NCBI GenBank assembly: GCA_003427395.1
Contig: BFEA01000460.1
Span: forward strand, 555,812-619,811
Source: Chara braunii
Lineage: Eukaryota; Streptophyta; Charophyceae; Charales; Characeae
DNA length: 64,000 nucleotides
Reading direction: 5' to 3'
The translations under genes were made by a program, and so were the position numbers. The first letter of the stretch is position 1. Every line of letters starts with the position of its first letter. This document shows positions 55,260 to 64,000 of the stretch, one piece after another. Under the pieces are notes generated by a model. That model did no database searches, was not told the DNA's origin, and saw only the letters and a program-made list of their open reading frames with translations.

Positions 55260-56460
55260 GACCCGATCAGACGCATGCAAAACCACTTTTATCTCACCTT
55301 CCCATAGTTCATCCCTTAATCTGATTTAATTCAAAAATAAAAAGAAAACTGCGATTTACACAGCCGTTCCTTCCAATTAATCTGATTAAAGTTAAAAAAA
55401 AAAAAAAAAAATTCATAAAGGAACACAGACATATATCTCAGACAAAACTGATAATGGGGGTCTAGTGGGTTCACACAAGCAGAAGAATATATACTTGACT
55501 GTTTTCCGTCTCCAGAATCTCACCTGTATTTCGGTGGGGTGAACCTCCCACAGAGGCCTTGGCACGGATTACGGGTTTCAATCCCGCCTATCGCCTTCCT
55601 CTTTGAACCAATAGACTAGACTGGGAGTAATAAAGTCAAAATGAGAGATGTCTAGTTGCTAAGATACAAGAAAGGTGCGCTCAGACTCACATGAGAGGAC
55701 CTCAAAACCTTGACATGCCTGAGGGCCCCGCAAGGGCAGCCACAACACACTTACCAGTCAACTCGCAATCAAACGCAGAACAATCGACACTCTGACGAAC
55801 CTCCACGTTGCGACGATAATTCCCTTAATAGATACTAACCACTCCCCTAAGTCGCAGTATTTCCCTCTCAGACCAAACTGCTGCTATGCAGCCTCTAAAT
55901 ATCATATTTTTGAATAAAGCATATCCCTCACGTGCTCTATTCAAACACAGGTTGAACGCAACAACCTCCCCAAAAAATACAGCACGCAAAGCTACTGTGT
56001 GTATCAGCAACGACACAAAAGTGGCAACCAATAATTCAACAAAAGTCAGTAAGTAAAACATCGTAGGAGCCACAATCGCCCAAAGGTCCCGTAACACCAC
56101 GACTCCGCAGTCCGCAGACTTCTGAAACAGCCTCGGTGGCAACGACTTACGAAAGTCACGACCTGAGGCAAAAACAATCAGAACATATGGAAATATTGGT
56201 CAATCAGACCCGGATACACACTGTGTTCAAACCGTTTCACAACAGATTGTGGTTGGTGGAGTGTGCACGAACGCCGAGATCAAGCACACATGTCATGGAG
56301 ATGAACTCCGTTGCAGCAAACAGGTGGGTCATCCTGTCCTTTTCACCTTTCTTGCTTCTCACTCTGTCAACCCTTGCTATATTTGGACTCAACGAGTTTT
56401 AGACGGTCGTGCACGACCACCCATAAAATCCCAAGACTCACAAAGTGGACTGAAATACAG
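55260..56460. other. Intergenic or LTR DNA without supportable gene
   Basis: It contains a poly(A) run near 55,393-55,410. A frame at 55,825-56,142 (-, 105 codons) is hydrophobic (ALRAVFFGEVVAFNL) but has no domain I know. Frames at 56,136-56,538 overlap in three phases and are not convincing. Confidence 0.4.
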
Positions 56461-56520
56461 TTGTGGTGTAATGGAAGCTCAACCAAGAGCTCCGGGACGA
56501 AGGGTTGCAGCTCACCACAA
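56461..56520 (+). other. Short tRNA-like fold with tRNA-Gln-like 5' half
   Basis: TTGTGGT at 56,461-56,467 pairs with ACCACAA at 56,514-56,520 as a 7-bp acceptor-like stem. The 5' half TGTGGTGTAATGG is identical to the A-box region of plant tRNA-Gln. AGCTC and GAGCT form a 5-bp anticodon-like stem with loop AACCAA. At 60 bases it is too short and lacks a proper T-arm, so it is a tRNA relic or SINE piece. Confidence 0.35.
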
Positions 56521-58200
56521 CGCGTTGTGATTAATTAGGGCAACGGTTGCAGCCAACAGGAGTAACATCAACTCTGAAGCAGAAACCAACCTAAAGGTGA
56601 CGATGGTGATGACCATGTACCTGGTCCGCTACTCACCTAACGTACGAAAATAAGTCGTATTTCTTTTGCTACCGCATGGACTGATAGGTGCCTTTGAAGC
56701 CGTCTACTACTATGCGTACTCTGTTGTCCGCCAGACACACAAAAATAAGAATGAATCTTCCGCTAGAACATGGGAACATAAATAACCTGTTTGAAGCCTC
56801 TCCTTCTGACACACGCATTAGGTAAGTACAAACTTATTACCTTTCGCTGTCCTCTCTCCTCCTTTCCACCTTCCCTCCTTACATTTTCTCTCTTTTTATA
56901 GGCCTATTCGTAACACCATCACTCGAACACAACGACCACAACAATGAGAAGCATGGGTTGAACGTAACTTCCAGAACGAGTCATAGATAGCTACGACCAC
57001 GTCGATGAAGATGACCACAACGGTGGATATGTGCACAACATTGGAGATGAGCGAGATGGTGAGCACAATCATGAAGACGACCGATGGGCTTGAGCGGGAC
57101 CCCAGCTACGAACTTCTTGGATGCGACCAAGTCCATCGCCACACCCGGAGCTGCGAGACATACAAACACTACCTTAACGAACCATGACGACAGGGACGAC
57201 TCCTCACAACACTATAGTTGACAGCGTGATCCCTTAGGTAAAGACAATGATCATCACCGGATTGCAATAAGAGCCAAGATCAGGATCATGATAACAACCA
57301 CGAGCAACAATACCTGAATGAGTCTAGAATAGGGGCATTGATCACCTTGATGAACATGGTCGAGGCTGCTAGCACCTATTCGAGCTTCAAGACGATATCA
57401 ATGGAAAGGATCCCGACGACAACCAGGACGATGAGCAGGCTTACACAGTTATTGAGCTTCCTTCTATTACTCATTAGTGCAAAATGATTATGAATCTTCC
57501 CCTAAACATGTGGGAAGATACATGGCCATCTTCACTTTTTCTCCCACACGCAACCCCTGACGTCTATACTGGAAATACCACTGCATCATCATCAATCCAT
57601 ACGCCGTAACTCATCTTGCAGCTTCCCAAAATCCCCATTTCACACTTTACTCCGCTCGATTTCATTAAGAATCGAGCGAGATATCAATTTTCTCGTTTTT
57701 TTCATACCCCCTCATCGATACTTTCGTGCAGACTCTTTCTCTCCTAACTCCTATCCCATTAATCTACTTCTAAGACTAACCTCGCTATTGTACTCGCCCT
57801 AGCCTAAATCCCGAGTTTCGACGCTCGGCTGACCCGATTCTGTTGAGAATTGAGCGAATTACACCATCCTCTCCGTCACCATGCTCGTTCACGTCATCTT
57901 CGTCATCTCCTATTTTGGATGCACCTGGCGCAGTTTCGGGCCTAGGTTTAGCCAGTACTAACTGGACTGGTCGATGCAGAACTGCGTGCTAACCCAGACA
58001 CCACAAGGGCGATAATTGTTACAGATAGCAGGACGGTGGTCATGGAAGTCGAAATCCGCTAAGGAGGGTGTAACGACTCGCCTGCCGAATCAGTCAGCCT
58101 CGAGAATGGATGGCGCTGAAGCGCGCACGACTTTTACTCGGCCGTTGTGATGAGCCCGGTGCTACGACAAGTTTGCAGCCCATTAGAGGTGTGCTTTCCC
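56521..58200. other. Intergenic DNA without supportable gene
   Basis: Only short frames. One perfect hairpin is present (CGCTCGATT at 57,653-57,661, AATCGAGCG at 57,670-57,678, 8-nt loop), with a decayed relative at about 57,822-57,856. Confidence 0.45.
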
Positions 58201-58209
58201 CCCCTGAGA

Positions 58210-59240
58210 CATTTTCCCCCCAATACATTTTCATCGTCCTTCGTTATACCAGTCGTTGATCCAGGCTCGTATGGTTGTTGGAAGGTTCGAAAAATGCAGG
58301 CAGGTGCACGCACGACACTTTAGGGGGTGGTGGCAGTTTCTTTGAAAAATGCGGGACTGGTAGATGCCCGTGGGATCGCTCGCTCCATTTTGGTCGAAAC
58401 AATGGCAAAGTAGGATCTTTAGGGGGTTGTGGCAGTTTCTTTGAAAAATGTGGGACCGGTAGCTGCCCGTGGGACCACGCGCTGGGTTTTGGTCGAAACG
58501 GTGGCAAAGTAGCGGCTGGGTGGAAAAGTGGAAAAGTTAGAATGCGTTGCGTTTGCCCCCCCCCAAACATTTTCGTTGTGCTTCGTTATACCGGTAGTTG
58601 ATTCGGGCTCGTTTGGTCGTTGGAAGGTTTGAAAAATGCAGGCAGGTGCTGGCACGAGACTTTGGGGGTTGGTGGCATTTTCTTTGGAAAATGCGGGACC
58701 GGTAGCTGCCTGTGGGACCCGCGGTCGAAATGGTGGCAAAGCGCGGCAGTGCGGATCTTTGCAGGGTGGTGGCACTTTCTTTGAAAAATGTGGGACCGGT
58801 AGCTGCCCGTGGAACTGCACGTCGAGTTTTACTCGAAATGGTGGTAAAGCAGCGACATGGTGGAAAAGTTTGAATGGGGTGTGTTTCCTCCCCCAAAGAC
58901 ATTTCTCCCCCGAAACATTTTCGTCATCCTTCATCATACCGGTCGTTGATTCAGGCTCGTTTGATCGTTATAAGGTTTGAAACATGCAGGCAGGTGCAGG
59001 CACGACACTTTGGGGGTTGGTGGCAGTTTCTTTGAAAAATGCGGACCCGTTGCCAGTGGGACCGCACGCTGGGTTTTGGTCGAAACGGTGGCAAGCAGCA
59101 AGAGGGTGGATCTTGGGGGGGGCGGATTAGTTTCTTTGAAAAGTGCGGGACCGGTAGCTGCCCATAGGACCGTGCGATGGGTTTTGGTCGAAACGGTGGC
59201 AAAACAGCGGCAAGGTCGAAAAGTGAAAAAGTCTTAATCG
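58210..59240. repeat. Three-copy higher-order tandem repeat, period about 345 bp
   Basis: Larger units start near 58,226, 58,567 and 58,916, each opening with an ACATTTTC..TC.TTC block. Each holds two diverged subunits of about 110 bp with GGCAGTTTCTTTGAAAAATG, GGGACCGGTAGCTGCCCGTG and TTTTGGTCGAAACGGTGGCA. Because the unit lacks stops in some phases, repetitive peptides appear on both strands (FFEKCGTG on +, PVPHFSKKLP on -); I regard them as by-products. Confidence 0.8.
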
Positions 59241-62200
59241 GAAAGGGCGTGGTCGCTTGTTGAAACAACAACACCTGCATTGCATTTGCAAGTGCAAACA
59301 GATATGTCTGAACCTTGTCGGCGCGAATACCCTTACAAGGGTATTCGCCCTGATTTTTGCAAGTGACAAGAAGGCTTGGTTAACCTGGATCTTGAGTGCC
59401 CGTGCGGGAAAATGCGAAGGTCGCCCGCACGTAGGCAAGGGTCTGTCTTGTCCCGGTAGGGAGTAGGTGGGCGCGCAATATTTAAGGCGCGCGTGTGATT
59501 TTTCCTAATTGAGTAGGCGGTCGGGGTAGCCGACCGGCCCAGACCGTGTTACGGCCCTGGTTAGGGAATGCAAGTTTGTTTTTGATAGGTGCGCGTGACC
59601 GAGGGTAGGGCTGGCGCGCCGGTAGGCGCATGGGACGGCCATGGCGCGGGGTGGTAGACCGATGCGGACACCTAGGATCCGTGGGTGCAATTGTGGGCCG
59701 AAAAGGTAACCAGGGCGGTCTCTTGGCTGGAACGCCGCGCAACACCACTTTATATGGGGAGCCGCACCTGTCAATCACAGGCTTGGGCTTAGCCCTATCG
59801 GTTACGACGTTGGATTGTTTCAACAGAGGTACGAGGTTCGAGACCAGCGGACAGCATCGGGAGCGACGGAGCAGCAAGGAGCAAAAGGGGTCGAGGGTCC
59901 CATGGGACTATCCCCCTTTTTACGGAGGGAGCCGACTGCGGGCCCGCATTGCAGGATCAAGGGAGCGCCGCGGGGGGGGTCCGTGCACGGCGGAAAATTT
60001 GGGTAGTATTCCCTCCGTTGGCGGAATTTTTGTCTTGGTCCGTACTGCCGCTTTGACCCCCGCGCATGGGGGTGGGTGGTAATCGGGGGCAGGCCCTTAG
60101 GTACAACCGAGATGGCACGAAGAGTCCGGAGATGATCCCGGACGGGAACCTGACCGGGTACACGCACGAATGAGGGAGGGAGGCCGGATTCGCGCGTGAT
60201 GCCAGCAAGATGGGCAAGTGCCGGGATGTCGGGGGTTGTTGCCAGCGGAGATCCCTCGGGGAAGTTTTGCGCAATAACATTGCAAGGAACGCCGCGAAAG
60301 TCCGGGGATGAACCCGGACGTAATACAGGATAAGGGCATGCAAAGGAGAAAAGGGAGAGGGTCTGTGGCCTTTGGAGGTGCTACGGGGTGGTTACCATGA
60401 CGGAAGCCCTTCGGTGCGTCTGCTAAAAATTGGATCGATGGATCCATAAGGTAGCTGCGTAAGGGGGGGGGGGGGTAACACCCATAAACAGGGAATGAAC
60501 CAGGCCGTAAAACGGGCCAGGTGAGGGTAAAAGGAGGATTGTCTAGGTTCGTAGGGTTGCCCCCGGGGCCTATGACCAAGTAGTGACGTGAGGTGGGCGC
60601 GGTTGTATGAATCCGGGCTCCAAAAGGGGCGAGGTCCAGGCGAGGAAAGCCATAGAGAGGGGTGGAGGGAGGACGCGTGAAGGCCCGGAAGTGCTGACGC
60701 GGCAAAGCTCTCCCGTACCCCGAGAGAATCGGATCTTTATAGGAAAGATCTGTGGAGTACGAAAAGGGGAAGGCGGGGAGGAGATGGTGGGGGCCGGGGA
60801 CGAACCTGAGCGAAGAACTGGGGCAACGGTAGGCGGAAGAACCGGGAGTCCTTCGGGACATTTGTTAAAATTCGAATGATACAGACAATATTAGCACGAC
60901 CCCCTCACAATGATGGCACGTACGAATTCTAAGAATACGGGGAAAGATTCGTACGACACCCGGGCAGGGGAATGCGTAAAGGTTCGGAGTGGACCGGGAC
61001 GCAGCGACAGGGAAGGGGCAGAGGCCGGACTGGGATACCCTACGCCCGGATGCGCCCGGCGGCTACTTGAGGTGTTAGCAAGGGGGGAGGATGCACCCAC
61101 TATGGATCCGGACGCAAGGGGTGGCCAGGCACAGGTAAGGAAAAGGCAAAAAAAAAAGGGGGGGGCGCGCGAAGATTTCTCCCCAGGCTGACGTCACGTG
61201 AGGGTCCGTCAGGGCATCCGCCGAATTGGAGTGAGGCAGGAAAGATCGGCGGGCCGCGAGCGTGGTGGCAACTATAAGTTGGTGTGCGGTCGGTGCCCCG
61301 CGGCTGTTGACTTCCTTTTTCAAAGCGCCTCGTCTTGTTGACGCGGCATGTCTTGGCACACCGGCGAGCGCAGCGCTGTGGAAGGACGAAGTGGGTTGGT
61401 GAATGAACGGGGGCGTGGGGTAGAGCCGGGTGCATGCAGGCGTAGGAGACAAGAGATGGCGGAGAGCCAGGCTGGGCGTAGCAGGGAGTAGGGAGCTCGC
61501 TCAGTTCTTGGCTGTTTTGGGCGGGGAAAGATGCGTTTTGGGGGTTCTCGATGGTTGCGAATCCAATGGAGGGGTTAGACTTGGTAGTAGGATAGTATAT
61601 TCAGTGCTGGTAGAGAAAAAGATCGCGCGGTGGTCAGAAACGGCGTCGAAAGAAGAAACGAAAGAGATAAAAGTTGGCCACCAGGCTGTCCCCGACCGTT
61701 CGTGATGAGTAAGGACTCTCGATAGGGGATTCTGGGCACTGCGATCTTAATGATGGGCTCGGGCCTCGTGGAAGGGATGTAAATTTGGTGTTGTAGCAGG
61801 CATGGGCCGCGCTCGGGAAGGGCTAATTTCGGATGGACAATGTATCTTCCCACATTTTGTGGAAGATTCGTTCGAGTTTTGTTCGTTCTGCTGGTGGAAG
61901 AAGGAGGGGACACCGTGCGGAGTTGTTGGGGATCAGGTATGACTGCGTGAAGGGGTGAGTTTGTCGATTCGAATTGGGACGAAAGCGAGTCGGGGGGGGG
62001 GTAACGATCCAGTTGCGCGACGAGTGTAGGAGTACGTGGGCAGGCGGCCTGTTTGAGGGCCTCCGTGGCATCCATCCTGGCGAGCAGGGGGAGCTGGGGA
62101 CTGAACTGCGGAATCGAGAGCTGAGTTGGCCGACTGGTGAACAGTCGGCCTTGCCGGCTAAGGGGTGCGAACGGGTTGCCCGCTGCCCGCCGACTGGCAC

Positions 62201-62944
62201 AGGACCCCGCGACTGGGTCGTGGTTCGGAGGAGGACTTGAGCTGGCAGAAGAAGGGGGCTGGTGTGTGCGACTGTTGGACACCGTGTACCTTGACTGGGG
62301 CAGCATCTGCTGCTTGCCCGCCCACCGTGTGCTCGACTACCAGCAGCGGTCTTACTCCTGTCATAACCGATTGATGAGCTTGACNCGGACTGCTATGCTG
62401 TTNTGGGCAGGGGGCTTAGGGTNNTGAGACGGCGGACTNGTCATAGAGAGCAAGGAAGTGGTGAAGGGGGGCGGTTGGGCTGTGTATGGGGCGCTTGCTG
62501 CGGTTGGAGAGATCGTCAGAGGAGTTAGCAGTCAACAATTAACTTCACTTGATAAAGCTGCGGTGTTTTCCTCGGCCGCCATTGTGGGGCCCNCAGGCGT
62601 ACGAAGAGTTGAAGGCCCTCTCGCATGAGTCTGAGTGTGTCCTTCCTAAGTCTGAGAGTCTTACCCCCCCTTATCCTGCCCTCCTTACTCTAAAAGTCTG
62701 GTCCTTGGCCCAGAGAGGAAGGCGGCAAGAGGGCGTGTGGCCCGTAATCCGCGCCAAGACCTTTGTAGGAGGTTGCCCCACCGATTGTGGGAGCTCTGCC
62801 GGGACTCAGGCGGAGTCCTGGAGGCAGGGAACTTAGTGGTAATCCCCTGACTCCCTCTATAAACCCAACTATAACCCCTACCTGTACATCGGTCTACGTT
62901 TGACTAAGCGTATTGCATGGATCCTGTACTCTGATTTTGGTTTG
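59241..62944. other. GC-rich stretch without recognisable genes, with ambiguous bases
   Basis: Clearly GC-richer than the rest, with G8-G10 runs (for example near 60,467-60,476 and 61,988-61,997) and single Ns at 62,385-62,593. Long - strand frames (60,097-60,861; 61,575-62,306) are Pro/Ser/Arg-rich and show no domain. Related small hairpins lie at 60,124-60,143 and 60,300-60,319. I cannot say what this stretch is. Confidence 0.45.
59783..59855 (+). other. tRNA-like sequence (Asn-like), candidate SINE head
   Basis: An A-box-like TAGCCCTATCGG (59,790-59,801) and B-box-like GGTTCGAGACC (59,835-59,845) stand about 44 bases apart, the normal tRNA distance. Between them GTTGGATTGTTTCAAC resembles an Asn-type (GTT) anticodon arm. 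Stems are decayed, so it is not a working tRNA. Confidence 0.4.
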
Positions 62945-62945
62945 A

Positions 62946-63995
62946 CTTTCAGGACCTAAGTCAGACTGAAGTAAAGGAGTGTGTGTGCAATCTCAGCTTC
63001 AGTTTTACTGATTGCCTGAAAGCAGATTATGAACGAGGTGGGTTGCATCTGGGGGAAGGTTGGGAGGAGGGCAGTATTATGTGCAGATTGACCGGGTCAC
63101 TAAGGCTGGGAGGTCCCCTTAAGTTTGGGGAAGCCCACCGCTTTGTTATTTCTGGTTTGCATGGAGCCTCATGCCGCTCTATAAGTTTAGGTAGCCTGAA
63201 GCTCTGGAGGCTGGGATATCCCCATAAGTTTGGGGATACCTGGTGCTATAAATTGCGTGGAGGGTCAGGACGCTCTATAAGTTTAGGTGCCCTGACTGCT
63301 CTGACCTGTGGGGATTTGACTGTGAGTGGTTCTCAGGGACCCGAGGCGCTCTATAAGTTTAGGTACCTTGGGCTGCCTCGTTTTGTTTGGGGTTCTCTAA
63401 GTTTCTTTGATTCTGAACGAGGAGGTCTGAACCGCTGTATAGGTTTAGGTGGTTCAGCCCTTCTCCTGTTTTGTTTTGAGGGAATGATTCTGGCAGGGGG
63501 CAGGCCGCTCTATAAATTAAGGTAGCCTGTCCCACTGCCTCGCACATATTGGATCAGAGAGAAACGAATCTGGCAGAGGATCAGACCGCTCTATAAGTTT
63601 AGGTGGTCTGACCCAACGCCTCGCACATGTTGGAACCCAATGGATATAACTTGGCTATATTATGTTACTATGTTATTGAGAACAGGCTAGTCAGGCCGCT
63701 CTATAAGTTTAGGTAGCCTGACTATAGCTTATCACAACAGAAGAGAGTATAATTAAGGGATATAATCGAGGCTAATTGTCGGCAGGCTGAGCAATGTTCT
63801 AAGTTGAGTGGCTCAACCTTATGTCCTTTGAAGACTAAGTTCAGAGAGATATATATAATCTGGTTATTTAAACAGTTCAAGATGACGAGAGTGGTCTAGT
63901 CAGACGCCCAAAGAAGAAAGAAGTAGTTGTGCCCTCTGTTTGTGTATACCTGGCCAAGTCAGAACGCTCTATAAGTGTAGGTATTCTGACCTTGG
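62946..63995. repeat. Series of stem-loops with near-constant loop and covarying arms
   Basis: Eleven stem-loops lie within 0.9 kb. Arm pairs: 63,112-63,118/63,127-63,135; 63,169-63,174/63,194-63,199; 63,217-63,223/63,232-63,238; 63,264-63,269/63,291-63,296; 63,340-63,346/63,366-63,372; 63,427-63,433/63,451-63,457; 63,497-63,505/63,525-63,533; 63,581-63,587/63,605-63,611; 63,688-63,696/63,716-63,724; 63,788-63,792/63,811-63,815; 63,954-63,964/63,984-63,995. Most loops read CGCTCTATAAGTTTAGGT or close to it; two are only ATAAGTTT or TTAAGTTT. The arms differ (CTGAACC, TCAGACC, TAGTCAGGC, TATCCCC) yet each pairs with its partner, sometimes by G-T. Weaker relatives lie at 62,948-62,970 and 62,995-63,022. 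The series may continue past the window. No protein is supported. Confidence 0.8.
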
Positions 63996-64000
63996 GCCTT

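Noticed and set aside
55565-55592. T-arm-like CGGG, TTTCAAT, CCCG
   Set aside because: No A box or acceptor stem at the right distance; too little for a tRNA call.
58244-59280. Repetitive peptides on both strands (FFEKCGTG, PVPHFSKKLP)
   Set aside because: They follow the 110/345-bp tandem repeat in all phases; the DNA repeat explains them.
60097-60861. 254-codon - frame in GC-rich DNA
   Set aside because: Pro/Arg/Ser-rich, no domain, overlapping frames in other phases; long frames are expected in GC-rich sequence.
61575-62306. 243-codon - frame
   Set aside because: Low-complexity Pro/Ser/Thr text without recognisable motif or partner gene; coding not supported.
62983-63525. 180-codon + frame over the hairpin series
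   Set aside because: The repeated SISLG/YKFR peptides come from the conserved loop sequence; the hairpin pattern continues beyond the stop.
63112-63995. CRISPR array as an explanation for the regularly repeated loop
   Set aside because: Spacing is irregular, the repeat is the loop of a palindrome whose arms vary, and there are no cas genes; the context is eukaryotic.

Overview
The window looks like a repeat-dominated nuclear region of a plant-lineage eukaryote. Evidence is long GT/GA/TA microsatellites, a scaffold gap of N, stray single Ns, no bacterial-type operons, Ty3/gypsy elements primed by initiator tRNA-Met-like and tRNA-Asp-like sites, and a Plavaka/CACTA-type transposase. The gag and pol wording of the largest retroelement resembles, from memory, the repeat proteins of the charophyte alga Chara braunii. 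That assignment is inference; no host gene here proves it.

Layout. (1) 1-10.05 kb, + strand: microsatellites with a duplicated 53-bp motif, one intact 496-codon reading frame of unknown function (638-2128), a decayed Plavaka-like transposase (2.69-5.39 kb), an acidic linker, a decayed Ulp1/SENP-type cysteine protease (6.27-7.46 kb) and further broken frames to about 10.05 kb. This may be the remains of one large DNA transposon. (2) 10.34-12.57 kb: GA repeat, assembly gap and AT-rich DNA with no supportable gene. (3) 12.57-50.63 kb, - strand: a Ty3/gypsy-type element in a tandem LTR-internal-LTR-internal layout with LTR-like repeats of about 10.5 and 11.2 kb (14,813-25,352 and 39,436-50,625). 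Both repeats carry relics of two unrecognised proteins, and a 0.72-kb segment is inverted between them. Gag, protease, part of reverse transcriptase and RNase H remain; the YxDD palm and the integrase are missing. (4) Nested at 25,900-35,684: a chromovirus with about 310-bp LTRs, a 5-bp target duplication AAAAC, an initiator tRNA-Met-type primer site, gag, protease, RT, RNase H, GPY/F and chromodomain, but no integrase core. A foreign LTR fragment interrupts its RNase H. (5) 50.63-about 58 kb: remains of a third related LTR element with degenerate motif arrays and a tRNA-like sequence. (6) 58.2-59.24 kb: three copies of a 345-bp higher-order repeat. (7) 59.24-62.94 kb: GC-rich DNA of different character, with a tRNA-like sequence. 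(8) 62.95-64.0 kb: a striking run of stem-loops with a near-constant loop and arms that change together.

No intact autonomous mobile element remains. The only long undamaged frame is 638-2128. The observations I consider most worth following are the covarying hairpin series at the right edge, the oversized ORF-carrying LTRs with their inverted segment and odd relative ages, and the intact 496-residue unknown protein beside the Plavaka/Ulp1 cassette.
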